Shown in pieces: positions 52,484-61,858 of a stretch of 64,000 bases of DNA. Position 1 is the first letter of the stretch, and each line of letters starts with the position of its first letter. The DNA lies in the NCBI RefSeq assembly GCF_000812945.1, contig NZ_JSYM01000001.1:806001-870000 (forward strand), written 5' to 3'. Source of the stretch: Flavobacterium sp. AED. Lineage in GTDB: Bacteria > Bacteroidota > Bacteroidia > Flavobacteriales > Flavobacteriaceae. A model generated the notes under the pieces. It saw only the letters and a list, made by a program, of their open reading frames with translations, was not told where the DNA came from and searched no databases. Both the position numbers and the translations under genes were made by a program.

Positions 52484-54820
52484 TTATCCTATAATATCCA
52501 GTTTTGCAAATCGCAATAATAATTTCTTTATTCCACCCACTTCAAACTTGATTTCTGCTTTTTTATCAGCACCTACGCCTTCCAAGTTGACGACTTGTCC
52601 TTTCCCAAAGCGTTCGTGCATAACCACATTTCCTGCAACCAATTTATTATCAAATAAATTCGCACTTCCAGAAGAAGCAGTATTACTAGAAACTGGTTTC
52701 AATTTACGAATATTTATATCCGATTTGGGTTCGTTATCGATAACATGTTTTGGAGGTGTACTTCCTATTGGTTTTGCCAAACGCAATTTGGATTTATCCA
52801 CATCGCCAAAAACATCACTATCAATCATTGGTTTATAACGGTAATTATTTTCAGGAGGAGTTATATATTCTAAATACTGACTGTCGATTTCCTCAATAAA
52901 ACGCGAAGGTTCGCTATCAGTTAATTTCCCCCAACGGTAACGGGATTGTGCGTACGTCAAATAGGCTTGATGTTCCGCTCTTGTTAAAGCTACATAAAAC
53001 AAGCGACGTTCTTCTTCCAGTTCGCTTCTGGTGCTCATACTCATGGCACTTGGAAATAAATCCTCTTCCATTCCTACCACGAAAACATGAGGAAATTCCA
53101 ATCCTTTGGCTAAGTGAATCGTCATCAATGCTACACGATCTTCATCACTGGTATCTTTATCTAAATCTGTCGCCAAAGCAACATCTTCCATAAACTCAGA
53201 TAGTGCCCCACGTGAGCCATCAACTTCTTTTTGTCCTTCTGTAAAATCCTTGATACCGTTTAATAATTCCTCAATATTCTGAATTTTAGCCATTCCCTCA
53301 GGAGTTGCATCTTTCTTTAATTCCTGAACTAATCCCGTTTTCTTGGCAACATGATCGGTGATGTAAAAAGCATCCTGATTTTCATTTATAGCTTGAAAAC
53401 TCTGAATCATAGTAACAAAATCAAGTAATTTTTGTTTCGTTCCTGAATTCAGTTTTAAGTCAATTCGCTCAATATTTTGCATGACTTCAAAAATGGAACG
53501 TTTGTAATGATTGGCTGCAATGGTTAATTTTTCGATAGTAGTATTACCAATTCCACGAGCTGGATAATTGATTACTCGCACTAATGCTTCTTCATCTTTT
53601 GGATTGATAACCAATCGTAAATAACACAATACATCCTTCACTTCTTTCCTTTGGTAAAATGAAAGTCCGCCGTAAATTCGGTACGGAATATCTCTTTTTC
53701 TCAACGCATCTTCCATCGCACGAGATTGTGCATTAGTACGATACAAAATAGCAAAAGCGCCATTATTCAACTGGTTTTGCATTTTTTGCTCCCAAATGGT
53801 ACTCGCAACAAATCGGCCTTCCTCGTTATCGGTTAAACTGCGGTGTACTTTTATTTTTGGACCAAAATCATTGGCTGTCCAAACAATTTTATCAAGCTTG
53901 ACTTTATTTTTATCGATGATGGTATTTGCCGCTTCTACAATATTTTTTGTTGAACGGTAGTTCTGTTCCAATCTAAAGGTTTTCACCCCTTCATAATCTT
54001 TCTGAAAATTCAGGATATTGTTGATGTTTGCCCCACGAAAGGCATAGATACTTTGTGCATCATCGCCTACCACACAGATATTCTGAAATTTATCAGACAA
54101 TGCTCTAACAATCAAATATTGGGAGTGATTCGTATCTTGGTACTCATCCACCAATATGTAACGGAAACGGTTTTGATATTTAGCCAAAACTTCCGGAAAA
54201 CGAGTCAACAACTCATTAGTTTTCAATAATAAATCATCAAAATCCATTGCTCCTGCTTTGAAACATCGGTCTACATAATTCTGATAAATTTCCCCCATTC
54301 TAGGTTTTTTAGACATGGCATCGGCTTCTTGCAAATCAGGGTCATTAAAATATGCTTTTACTGTAATCAAACTATTTTTGAAATTGGAAATTCTGCTTAA
54401 AACCTGTTTTGGTTTGTACACATCTCGGTCCAATTGCATTTCCTTAATAATTCCAGAAATTGCACGAAGTGAATCCTGGGAATCATATATGGTAAAATTC
54501 GAAGGATAGCCTAAATGTTCCGCTTCTGAACGAAGAATTCTAGCAAAAACCGAGTGAAAGGTTCCCATCCAAAGATTTTTGGCTTCGCCAGCACCTACAA
54601 TATCAGAGATACGTTTTTTCATTTCTCGAGCTGCTTTGTTGGTAAAAGTCAGAGATAAAATGCTAAACGCATCTACTCCCTGATTCATCAAATAGGCAAT
54701 TCTTATGGTCAACACCCGCGTTTTACCAGAACCTGCTCCTGCAATAATTATCATAGGACCGTCTTTTTGTAAAACGGGCTCACGTTGCGCTTCGTTAAGT
54801 TGATCGATATATTTATGCAT
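52484..54820 (-). CDS. UvrD/PcrA-type ATP-dependent DNA helicase
   Basis: This superfamily 1A 3'-5' helicase acts in excision repair and removal of blocked replication forks. It has 778 residues. The motifs in order are Q-motif LNEAQREPV, Walker A AGAGSGKTRVLTIRI near residue 27, TFTNKAAREMKKRI, VDEYQDTNHSQYLIVRAL, VVGDDAQSIYAFRGA, LEQNYRSTKNIVEAAN, MTIHLAKGLEFPHVFVVGMEEDLFPS and FYVALTRAEHQAYLTYA. The C-terminal end, MHERFGKGQVVNLEG through LLLRFAKLDIIG, is the Tudor-like RNA-polymerase-binding tail seen in PcrA. A TATTTTTG box at 54851-54844 may be its promoter. Confidence 0.94.
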   Translation of the reverse strand: MHKYIDQLNEAQREPVLQKDGPMIIIAGAGSGKTRVLTIRIAYLMNQGVDAFSILSLTFTNKAAREMKKRISDIVGAGEAKNLWMGTFHSVFARILRSEAEHLGYPSNFTIYDSQDSLRAISGIIKEMQLDRDVYKPKQVLSRISNFKNSLITVKAYFNDPDLQEADAMSKKPRMGEIYQNYVDRCFKAGAMDFDDLLLKTNELLTRFPEVLAKYQNRFRYILVDEYQDTNHSQYLIVRALSDKFQNICVVGDDAQSIYAFRGANINNILNFQKDYEGVKTFRLEQNYRSTKNIVEAANTIIDKNKVKLDKIVWTANDFGPKIKVHRSLTDNEEGRFVASTIWEQKMQNQLNNGAFAILYRTNAQSRAMEDALRKRDIPYRIYGGLSFYQRKEVKDVLCYLRLVINPKDEEALVRVINYPARGIGNTTIEKLTIAANHYKRSIFEVMQNIERIDLKLNSGTKQKLLDFVTMIQSFQAINENQDAFYITDHVAKKTGLVQELKKDATPEGMAKIQNIEELLNGIKDFTEGQKEVDGSRGALSEFMEDVALATDLDKDTSDEDRVALMTIHLAKGLEFPHVFVVGMEEDLFPSAMSMSTRSELEEERRLFYVALTRAEHQAYLTYAQSRYRWGKLTDSEPSRFIEEIDSQYLEYITPPENNYRYKPMIDSDVFGDVDKSKLRLAKPIGSTPPKHVIDNEPKSDINIRKLKPVSSNTASSGSANLFDNKLVAGNVVMHERFGKGQVVNLEGVGADKKAEIKFEVGGIKKLLLRFAKLDIIG

Positions 54821-54938
54821 GGAAATTTTTAAATTATGTTATGCAAAAATAGCGATTTTGAATGAGGTTTTAAGTACCAAAAAACAACAATTGGCTAATT
54901 CATTTTGCTATTCGTTTTAATAAGACATTCTGTATTTT

Positions 54939-55706
54939 TTATTTGAAAAACACATCGTAGGCAAATCGAAATAATGTACCGATTACAACAACCAAAAAGA
55001 AAATCCGTATGAAACTATTTCCTTTATTTATGGCTAGTTTCGCTCCAGTCCATCCGCCAAAAGCATTACTGGCAGCCATCGGTATGGCTATTGCCCAAAT
55101 AATTTTGCCTTTCAAAATAAACAGACAAATGGAACCAAAGTTAGTCGACAGATTCACCATTTTAGCATTTGCGGAAGCATGTAAAAAATCAAATCCCATG
55201 ATAGCGATAAACGCAACCACTAGAAAACTACCCGTTCCAGGACCAATAAACCCATCATATAAACCCACTACAAAACTGATTGCAATAGCATTTAAGATTT
55301 GTGTTCTGGGAGAATGCGTTTTTTCAACATGTTGCCCAAAATTCTTCTTCGCGTAGGTATAAACAACTAAAAATGAAAGGACAACCAGTAATAATGGTTT
55401 CATAAAATCATTACTCACATACGTCAATAATGTAGAACCTAAAAATGCCGAAGGAAAAGCCAAAAGCATCATGATTCCTAGCAATTTCCAGTTCATATCG
55501 ACCTTTTTAAGATATTGATAGGCCGCAAAAGAGGTACCGCTGAAAGCAGGAACTTTTAAGGTTCCAATAACTGTTGAAACTGGCAAATTAGGTAATAATA
55601 TCAACCCCATAGGCGTTTGTATCAGTCCGCCACCGCCAACAATTGCATCTATAAATCCTGCAGCAAATGCAGCTAAACAAAGTAAAACTAATACGTACGT
55701 TTCCAT
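54939..55706 (-). CDS. TSUP family (TauE/SafE) anion permease
   Basis: This polytopic membrane protein belongs to the TauE/SafE sulfite-exporter-like family. The frame is open to 55799, but the first 31 residues are not typical, and METYVLVLLCLAAFAAGFID at 55706 is the usual start, giving 255 residues and about eight helices. The first repeat has FIDAIVGGGGLIQTP and the second FVVGLYDGFIGPGTGSFLVVAF, the two family motifs. The substrate (sulfite, organosulfonate or another anion) cannot be read. It is divergent from the gene at 55838. Confidence 0.9.
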   Translation of the reverse strand: METYVLVLLCLAAFAAGFIDAIVGGGGLIQTPMGLILLPNLPVSTVIGTLKVPAFSGTSFAAYQYLKKVDMNWKLLGIMMLLAFPSAFLGSTLLTYVSNDFMKPLLLVVLSFLVVYTYAKKNFGQHVEKTHSPRTQILNAIAISFVVGLYDGFIGPGTGSFLVVAFIAIMGFDFLHASANAKMVNLSTNFGSICLFILKGKIIWAIAIPMAASNAFGGWTGAKLAINKGNSFIRIFFLVVVIGTLFRFAYDVFFK

Positions 55707-55784
55707 TCCAATAATCGAGATTAAATATTCAGGTATAAATGGTAAAAATACTACTCGAATTGATTTATTGCTAATAAAATCAAG

Positions 55785-55814
55785 TTGATTTGTAGTCAAA
55801 AAAGTATATTTTTG
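55785..55814 (+). promoter_or_regulatory. Predicted promoter of the DUF7935-like gene
   Basis: TTG at 55785-55787, a 19-base spacer and TATTTTTG at 55807-55814 fit the Bacteroidota consensus. Transcription would start near 55821, about 17 bases before the ATG. Confidence 0.6.
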
Positions 55815-55837
55815 CTTTAATAAATATTAAAAGCAAA

Positions 55838-56359
55838 ATGGAATCATTACCTATAATAGAATTACTAAGTTATACTTTACCAGCAGTTGTTACAGGGGTT
55901 GTGGCCTATTATTTTTTTGATCTTCATACTAAAAACGAAGAAGGAAGACGCCGTTATTTATTACACAAAGAAGCACAAAAGAATGCTTTACCTTTACGGT
56001 TGCAAGCATTTGAACGCATGACATTGTATATGGAACGTATCAATCCTACAAAATTATTGATTCGAATTGCTCCTCTTTCACAAGATAAAAATGAGTATGA
56101 AAATCTTATAATTGCACAAATCGAACAGGAATTTGAGCATAATTTGACACAACAAATTTATATGTCTGATGAATGTTGGACCATTATTGTGACAGCAAAA
56201 AATACTACTATTCAAATGATTCGTAAGGCCAATATGAGTGACCGTGTGGATAGCGCTGATAAATTGCGTGAAGTGCTTTTGAATGATTTAATGGAAAAAC
56301 AATCTCCAAGTAATGCGGCTTTGGCGTATATCAAAAACGAAGTGGGACAATTGTGGTAG
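55838..56359 (+). CDS. Conserved membrane-anchored protein (DUF7935-like)
   Basis: The 173-residue protein has one N-terminal membrane helix (about 8-28) and a long soluble helical domain. The segment RLQAFERMTLYMERINPTKLLIRI near residue 54 and QIEQEFEHNLTQQIYMSDECW near residue 92 are conserved in Bacteroidota proteins that I recall as DUF7935, without known function. A weak C-terminal feature is IKNEVGQLW at the very end. It is rightward with its own promoter and ends 57 bases before a long palindrome. Confidence 0.7.
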   Translation: MESLPIIELLSYTLPAVVTGVVAYYFFDLHTKNEEGRRRYLLHKEAQKNALPLRLQAFERMTLYMERINPTKLLIRIAPLSQDKNEYENLIIAQIEQEFEHNLTQQIYMSDECWTIIVTAKNTTIQMIRKANMSDRVDSADKLREVLLNDLMEKQSPSNAALAYIKNEVGQLW

Positions 56360-56416
56360 GATAGTAGCACCATCTATTTTGTTTTACTCCAACAAAATTC
56401 AATAATAAAACAATTT

Positions 56417-56485
56417 CTTAAATGAACTTATATTCCTTACATGGTTAGTATTTATAACCATGTAAGGAATATAAGTTCATTTAAG
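56417..56485. repeat. Perfect 31-bp palindrome with 7-base loop
   Basis: The arms 56417-56447 and 56455-56485 are exact reverse complements over 31 bases, with the loop GTATTTA. The stem is much longer than the terminators nearby, which have 8-15 pairs, is mixed in composition, and lacks a clear T-run on either side. It lies between convergent genes that end at 56359 and 56519, so bidirectional termination is the simplest role. Confidence 0.95.
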
Positions 56486-56518
56486 TTAAAAAAATCTATG
56501 TTTAATAGATCTAAACCT

Positions 56519-58582
56519 TTATTCTTTCAATAACCGATTCAATTGAAATTGTTCGCTTTCATTTAAATTCGGCATAATCCTTTCGAAAGAAACTCTCATT
56601 GTAGTATTCTTCAATAACCTTCTAATGTTATCTCTTCCAAATTTCGAAAACTGCCACATGTGATGCGTTGTAGCTTTCACCAAATTTTGCAATACTTCAT
56701 CATTGATAATATTAAAAGCAAGCAGTTTTTCTAAAGCATCTTGACGAATGGTTGCTTCAAAATTAGACGATGAATAATTAATTAATTCATCAACCAATTG
56801 TTCTTTATTTATTGAATAATTGGGTGTTGACAATGCTAACGACAACCATAATGTTCGCAAGTTATAATCACTAAAACCGATCCAATCTTTTGATTTATCC
56901 AAATATCGAGCGCGTTGTTCCGGAAAATTATTCCATAAATTATATAATGCTATTTCTTGTGTTTGATAGGATTTATCATCCAATAAAGTTACATATTGCG
57001 CTCTAAAATTTTCAGGAATTTCATTTACTGTAGCCGCAACCGCTTGACGAACTTGTACGTTTTTGGTTTCCAAAGCCAACGTTAAAAGGGTGACTTTGTC
57101 TTCAAATTTTTCTGGTTTCAATTGATTAACAATTGCTTCTTTTACTAAAAAATACACATCCGATTGTACTGTTTTAATAAAAAAATCTTCTTTCTCTGGT
57201 AAGGGTTTATTTTTTAATTTTTCTATTTCAAACAATATTTTAATTACCTTATTTTTATTTAATAAAACGTTAGCCTGTTGTGTATTAAAAACAGTTGTTT
57301 CAAGCCATGCTTTACTAAAATTATTCAAGTCATAATCAGATACTTTTTTAATTTCAGCAAAAAAATCATGCGTGTTTACCGTTTGAAATGAATGTTTTTT
57401 CAAATAGGATTTTACCGCTTTTTTAAATGCTTTGTCTCCTATTGCATCATGCAAAACAAATAATGCCCAAGCTCCTTTTTGATAGAAAGTCAACGAACTG
57501 GCTTTGGCATTCAAAACTGGAATTGTATCTGTTGTGGAAGCAAACTTTAATTGTTGCGCCGATTCATATAATTTGGAATAAAAATAATCTTCACCGTAAA
57601 TTTCCTTTTCGGCTAATAGCGCATAATAGGTTGAAAAACCTTCCTGAAGCCAATGATGCTTACTACTTTCGGCAGTGACTAAATTACCAAACCATTGGTG
57701 CGCCAATTCATGTGCATTGACATTCGTATAGTTTCGGTCTTCAAAACCTGTTGAATCTACAACATATCGGGTGGAGAATAAAGTTGCCGAAGTATTTTCC
57801 ATTCCGGCATACAAAAAATCACGAACGGGAGCTTGTTTGTATATTCCCCAAGAGTACTTTACTCCTATTTCTTTTTCCAAAAAATCAAATAACTGCTTTG
57901 AATACCGATACGTCGGTTCAAATTTAAATTTGTCTTTGGATTCATAGTACATTTCTAAAGGAATTCCCGATTTTGATTTCTGTGTTTGTTTTTCAAATTT
58001 CCCGATAGCAAGCATCAGTAAATAAGAGCTCATCGGTTTTTGCATATTGAATTTCCAATACGTCATCGAATTATTATTTACTTTACTTTTTAAAATCCCG
58101 TTAGAAATCACTTGATATTTTGAATCAACAACAACTTCTAAATTAAAGATTACTTTCTCTTTGACATCATCAAAACTTGGAAACCAATTGCTGGTGTTTT
58201 TTCCTTGTCCCTGCGTCCAAATTTGCACATTATCATTCTCTTCAGAACCAACGAAATACAAGGCTTGCTTTGGCTTAGCAACATAATTAAAACTAATATT
58301 ATTTGTTCCTTTTTTGAAGGACGAAATCAGTAAAATTTGCTTTCCATTTGTAGTAAATTGAATTTCTTTTTGATTCAATTCTACATCAGAAAAATCCATA
58401 TTTTGCGCGTCAATTTTAATGGTATCTGTTGCTTTTAAAACATCAAACCAATAACTAACTGCTCCTCTAACCGATTTATCTTTAGGATTAATTGTTATTT
58501 GCCCATGAACCAATTTAAAATCAACAAATTGAGTTTGTTTGGCGAATGTTATTGTAGATAGTAAAAGAAAAAGGTATTTCAT
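56519..58582 (-). CDS. M1-family metallopeptidase
   Basis: This zinc aminopeptidase-like protein has 687 residues with a cleavable signal peptide ending near FAKQ. The N-terminal beta domain (to about 210) is followed by the gluzincin catalytic domain, with the family GAMEN-like motif written AGMENTSATLF near residue 260. The zinc motif HELAHQWFGN starts at about residue 291, and the third ligand E follows in WLQEGFSTYY. A helical C-terminal HEAT-like domain (about 480-687) completes it. Bacteroidota often have several exported M1 proteins, which act on peptides in the periplasm or outside. It is divergent from the Dph6-like gene. Confidence 0.92.
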   Translation of the reverse strand: MKYLFLLLSTITFAKQTQFVDFKLVHGQITINPKDKSVRGAVSYWFDVLKATDTIKIDAQNMDFSDVELNQKEIQFTTNGKQILLISSFKKGTNNISFNYVAKPKQALYFVGSEENDNVQIWTQGQGKNTSNWFPSFDDVKEKVIFNLEVVVDSKYQVISNGILKSKVNNNSMTYWKFNMQKPMSSYLLMLAIGKFEKQTQKSKSGIPLEMYYESKDKFKFEPTYRYSKQLFDFLEKEIGVKYSWGIYKQAPVRDFLYAGMENTSATLFSTRYVVDSTGFEDRNYTNVNAHELAHQWFGNLVTAESSKHHWLQEGFSTYYALLAEKEIYGEDYFYSKLYESAQQLKFASTTDTIPVLNAKASSLTFYQKGAWALFVLHDAIGDKAFKKAVKSYLKKHSFQTVNTHDFFAEIKKVSDYDLNNFSKAWLETTVFNTQQANVLLNKNKVIKILFEIEKLKNKPLPEKEDFFIKTVQSDVYFLVKEAIVNQLKPEKFEDKVTLLTLALETKNVQVRQAVAATVNEIPENFRAQYVTLLDDKSYQTQEIALYNLWNNFPEQRARYLDKSKDWIGFSDYNLRTLWLSLALSTPNYSINKEQLVDELINYSSSNFEATIRQDALEKLLAFNIINDEVLQNLVKATTHHMWQFSKFGRDNIRRLLKNTTMRVSFERIMPNLNESEQFQLNRLLKE

Positions 58583-58686
58583 TGATTACAAAGATTAAAA
58601 CTAAGGTTTTCAAAGTTACAAAGGTTTACCAAACTAATAGTACAAATTTTGTAAGTTTACCCCCAGAAAACCTCAAGAAAATCCCA

Positions 58687-59424
58687 TTGAAAAAGAAAGC
58701 CCTATTTAATTGGAGTAGCGGAAAAGATTCTGCGCTTGCCTTATACAAAACATTACAAAATTCAGAATTCGAAATTACCTGTTTGCTTACAAGTGTAAAC
58801 CAACAATTCCAACGCATTTCCATGCATGGCGTTCGGGTAGAATTATTGGAACAACAAGCCAAAAGTATTGGATTGCCACTTGAAATCATGCAAATTCCTG
58901 AAATGCCCACAATGGAAGTCTATGAAAAAGTCATGCAGGAAACATTGGCAAAACTAAAAAATCAAGGCGTTATACATTCTATTTTTGGAGATATATTTCT
59001 GGAAGATTTGCGCAAATACCGAGAAGACAAATTAGCCGAAATAGGCTTCGAAGGCGTTTTCCCGCTTTGGAAAATTCCAACCCAAGATTTGATTCAAGAA
59101 TTTATAAGTCTGGGTTTCAAAACCATCGTCGTTTGTGTCAACGAACGATTTTTAGATAAAAGCTTTGTAGGTCGCGTTATCGATCAGGATTTTATCAACG
59201 ATTTACCAGAAAACGTAGATGTTTGTGGTGAAAATGGTGAGTTTCATACGTTCACTTTTGACGGCCCAATTTTCTCCAAACCCATAGATTTCGAAATTGG
59301 AGAAGTCGTATACAGAAAATACGAAAAGCCAAAAGAACAAGATTCATCGAATACCGCTTGTGACACGAGTGCTTCCGATGCATATGATTTTGGATTTTGG
59401 TATTGTGATTTAGTAGCAAAATAA
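58687..59424 (+). CDS. Dph6-related ATP pyrophosphatase (diphthine-ammonia ligase family)
   Basis: The frame opens at a TTG at 58582, but its first 35 codons translate AT-rich repeat-like spacer. I place the start at the TTG at 58687, giving (M)KKKALFNWSSGKDSALAL and 245 residues. No ATG is suitably placed. The PP-loop is SSGKDSALALY. VQGVIHSIFGDIFLEDLRKYREDKL-type sequence and GFEGVFPLWKIPTQDLIQEF follow, then VDVCGENGEFHTFTFDGPIF, all typical of the Dph6/MJ0570 group. Bacteria do not make diphthamide, so the substrate must differ. It ends at a terminator shared with the convergent aminopeptidase gene. Confidence 0.85.
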   Translation: MKKKALFNWSSGKDSALALYKTLQNSEFEITCLLTSVNQQFQRISMHGVRVELLEQQAKSIGLPLEIMQIPEMPTMEVYEKVMQETLAKLKNQGVIHSIFGDIFLEDLRKYREDKLAEIGFEGVFPLWKIPTQDLIQEFISLGFKTIVVCVNERFLDKSFVGRVIDQDFINDLPENVDVCGENGEFHTFTFDGPIFSKPIDFEIGEVVYRKYEKPKEQDSSNTACDTSASDAYDFGFWYCDLVAK

Positions 59425-59434
59425 TTTTCAATAA

Positions 59435-59466
59435 AAAACTCCGAAGTCATGAGACAACGGAGTTTT
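59435..59466. terminator. Bidirectional intrinsic terminator
   Basis: AAAACTCCG (59435-59443) pairs with CGGAGTTTT (59458-59466) around a 14-base loop, with A- and T-rich flanks. It lies between the convergent Dph6-like and aminopeptidase P genes. Confidence 0.75.
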
Positions 59467-59495
59467 AATTTTTTAGATAATTCTAAAGAAGGTTT

Positions 59496-60980
59496 TTAAT
59501 CCAATTTTGGTAAAGAAAAACTATCAAAAATACTTTTTTCTTTCATAAGCGCTTCAATTTCATTTGATTTTCTAGGTGCTTCCCCAGATAAATTTACTGG
59601 CCCATTAGACGTAATCAAAATATCATCTTCTATTCGCACAGCGATTCCCCACCATTTTTTATCGCAATCGCTTCCGTTAGGGATATAAATTCCGGGTTCT
59701 ACTGTGAGTACCATATTTTCTTCAAAATTATTATACAAACCTGGATCATGCACATCTAATCCAATGTGATGGGAAGTTCCATGTGGGAAATACTTTCTAG
59801 ATTCATCTGCTGCTTTAATAATTCCTAATTTAACTAAACCATCACTGATTATTTTACGTGCCGCCACATCAGGAGCACTGATGCTGTTTCCTATTTTTGC
59901 AGTAGCAATTCCTGCTTCTTGAGCATCATAAACCAAATCATAAATTAGCTTTTGCTCAGTAGAGAATTTTCCATTAGCAGGAATAGTTCGGGTAACATCC
60001 GCACTGTACCCGTGATATTCAGCTCCTAAATCCATTAGAACCAAATCATTTTCCACTTTCATTTTGCTATTTTCAATATAATGCAATACACAGCCATTAT
60101 TTCCGGCTCCCACGATTGATGGATAACCTTCAAACTCGCAACCATACTTTTTATATACAAATTCATGTACACCTTGTATTTCGCTTTCAGACATTCCAGG
60201 ATGCATCGCTTTCATTATTTCACGTTGTCCCATTGCCGAAATTCGAACCGCCTTGGTAAGTAAAACCATTTCCTCTTTGGATTTTTTCTCACGTAAACTC
60301 GCCATAAAAGTTGTAATCGATTTGGTATCAGTAGAGGCTTTTTTTGAAGTAATGCTCTTTTTAGGATTAATTTCATTTTGTAAATTAGAATCGGCTTGTT
60401 TTTCTGTTTTTACATCATATCCAATTTGTGTTTTAAAAGCTTCAATCAATTTGTATAAATCGGCTTTATCCCGTTTTGAATTTCTGGTGTCATTTTCAAA
60501 TTCCTTAAACAACACATTGTTGAAACTCATGTAATCAATCCCGGAATTCAGAAAATCTTTTCCATTTAAAGCGACCTCAAAACCTAAATCCTTTTTAGCG
60601 CCTTCCGTTCCCAAACGTATTCCGGTCCATTGCTCCGCTTTTGGATTTTTTTCCTGAACGTAAAGCATTTCATTATAGGTTTTTCCGTCTTTATCTGTTT
60701 GATTATTCGAAAAAACAACCAAAACACAATTGGGCTCTTTGTATCCTGTTAAGTAATAAAAATCAGGATCTTGATGGTACACATAATCAACATCATTAGC
60801 TCGGTTGCGAACAGGATTTCCAAAAAATACTGCCACACTATTATTTGGCATTTTTTTACGCAAAGCCTCTCTTCGTTCTTTGTGAAATTGAGCCGATAAG
60901 TAATCGTTTGGAGTTCCATTTTGAGCAATCGAAGTACAGACAAAAAGTACTGTGAGGATAAAAGAAAGTCTAAAAGTCAT
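59496..60980 (-). CDS. M24 aminopeptidase P (Xaa-Pro aminopeptidase), exported
   Basis: The 494-residue protein has an N-terminal signal peptide ending in CTSIAQ, an AMP_N domain (about 30-190) with QDPDFYYLTGYKEPNCVLV, and a pita-bread catalytic domain (about 240-480). The dinuclear metal ligands appear in order: VLMDLGAEYHGYSADVTRTI (two Asp), HGTSHHIGLDVHDPG (His), LTVEPGIYIP (Glu) and GIAVRIEDDIL (Glu). It removes N-terminal residues preceding proline. The signal peptide places it in the periplasm, unlike the cytoplasmic enzyme of E. coli. Confidence 0.93.
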   Translation of the reverse strand: MTFRLSFILTVLFVCTSIAQNGTPNDYLSAQFHKERREALRKKMPNNSVAVFFGNPVRNRANDVDYVYHQDPDFYYLTGYKEPNCVLVVFSNNQTDKDGKTYNEMLYVQEKNPKAEQWTGIRLGTEGAKKDLGFEVALNGKDFLNSGIDYMSFNNVLFKEFENDTRNSKRDKADLYKLIEAFKTQIGYDVKTEKQADSNLQNEINPKKSITSKKASTDTKSITTFMASLREKKSKEEMVLLTKAVRISAMGQREIMKAMHPGMSESEIQGVHEFVYKKYGCEFEGYPSIVGAGNNGCVLHYIENSKMKVENDLVLMDLGAEYHGYSADVTRTIPANGKFSTEQKLIYDLVYDAQEAGIATAKIGNSISAPDVAARKIISDGLVKLGIIKAADESRKYFPHGTSHHIGLDVHDPGLYNNFEENMVLTVEPGIYIPNGSDCDKKWWGIAVRIEDDILITSNGPVNLSGEAPRKSNEIEALMKEKSIFDSFSLPKLD

Positions 60981-61112
60981 CTGTTTATAAGTTAGGTTTT
61001 AAATACTACAGCTACGCTTCTGTATTGTTAATTAGGAGTAAATGTAAATAATTTTGTGTTTATTATATAACTTTTTCATTCAGAATTGTTTGTTATTTTA
61101 GTCTAAAAAAAG

Positions 61113-61154
61113 AAAAAGAGCACACAAAAGTTAAAAAACTTCGAGTACTCTTTT
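61113..61154 (-). terminator. Possible terminator after the lipocalin-like gene
   Basis: AAAAGAG (61114-61120) pairs with CTCTTTT on the far side (61148-61154), with an inner AAG...CTT extension, and a T-rich tract follows on the minus strand. It lies about 75 bases after the stop at 61228. The 247-base gap between the two genes holds nothing else that I recognise. Confidence 0.45.
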
Positions 61155-61227
61155 CAGAAGTGCCACATAATCCTAGAATTAACCCTAACCAAATCTTATG
61201 AAAAATGTTGTAACCTGCACTTATAAT

Positions 61228-61650
61228 TTACTTTTTGTATTCTAATCCGGGACCATCACAGCTTTTCCAAGTATTTGATAAGTTGTTGTTATCCGTAAAA
61301 TAAAGCATCTCTTTTTGATTTCCATAGCAGCTGCCTATAATCTCACTGTCATTAGGATATGTCAATTCTAAATACATTCCGTCCGAATGAATTGAAGTAA
61401 CATAAGTTCCTGAAATGGTTGTTTTAATTGCATTTCTTTCTCTTGATTTTGTAAATGTTCCGTTAGTGTTGAATAAATAAAATTCTTGCCATTCCATAGC
61501 TGTGCCTGTCGTTTCGGAATTAGCCATAGAACCCGACATTTTTACCAAAGTCCATTTTCCATAATAACCCATACTATCATTTACTACAGCATCCTTTGAA
61601 CAGGAATTAAAAATGGAAAGGAAAGCAACAAGAATGACAAAATGTTTCAT
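61228..61650 (-). CDS. Lipocalin-like lipoprotein
   Basis: This 140-residue protein has a lipoprotein signal peptide ending in SIFNSCSKD. The mature part begins GYYGKWTLVKMSGSM, a G-x-W start resembling lipocalin-like (META-type) small beta barrels of Bacteroidota, and continues with alternating strands such as EWQEFYLFNTNGTFTKSRE and SGTYVTSIHSDGMYLELTY. Two further cysteines (SCYGNQ and KSCDGPG) could form a disulfide. A ligand cannot be assigned. The gene is a single unit. Confidence 0.75.
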   Translation of the reverse strand: MKHFVILVAFLSIFNSCSKDAVVNDSMGYYGKWTLVKMSGSMANSETTGTAMEWQEFYLFNTNGTFTKSRERNAIKTTISGTYVTSIHSDGMYLELTYPNDSEIIGSCYGNQKEMLYFTDNNNLSNTWKSCDGPGLEYKK

Positions 61651-61790
61651 GTATCGGTTTTTTCAACTATTAGTTAGATGACAATAATTATAAAAGGTTG
61701 CGTTAAATTATATTTATTTTTTTCTAAAGTCAAAAAGGGTTAAAATTGATATTATTTATTGGTTCGTTACCATGTATAAATGAATAGCCG

Positions 61791-61838
61791 CAGATTCTCT
61801 GTTTATAAAAAAATCAGGGAATCTGCGGCTTATTTTTT
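61791..61838 (+). terminator. Strong terminator-like hairpin in rightward orientation
   Basis: AGCCGCAGATTCTCTG (61791-61806) pairs with CAGGGAATCTGCGGCTT (61815-61831) with one wobble or mismatch, and ATTTTTTT follows on the plus strand. No rightward gene is seen upstream. On the minus strand it lies 21 bases after the stop of the DUF1697 gene, but there it lacks a T-run. Confidence 0.6.
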
Positions 61839-61858
61839 TACCTGTGAAGTGCTTTGTT

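Noticed and set aside
58582..58686. 35-codon N-terminal extension of the Dph6-like protein
   Set aside because: It starts at a TTG that overlaps the start region of the divergent M1 gene and translates repeat-like spacer. The conserved domain begins at the TTG at 58687.
61198..61248. 15-codon rightward frame (MKNVVTCTYNLLFVF)
   Set aside because: It is very short, overlaps the end of the lipocalin-like gene on the other strand, and has no promoter or binding-site support.
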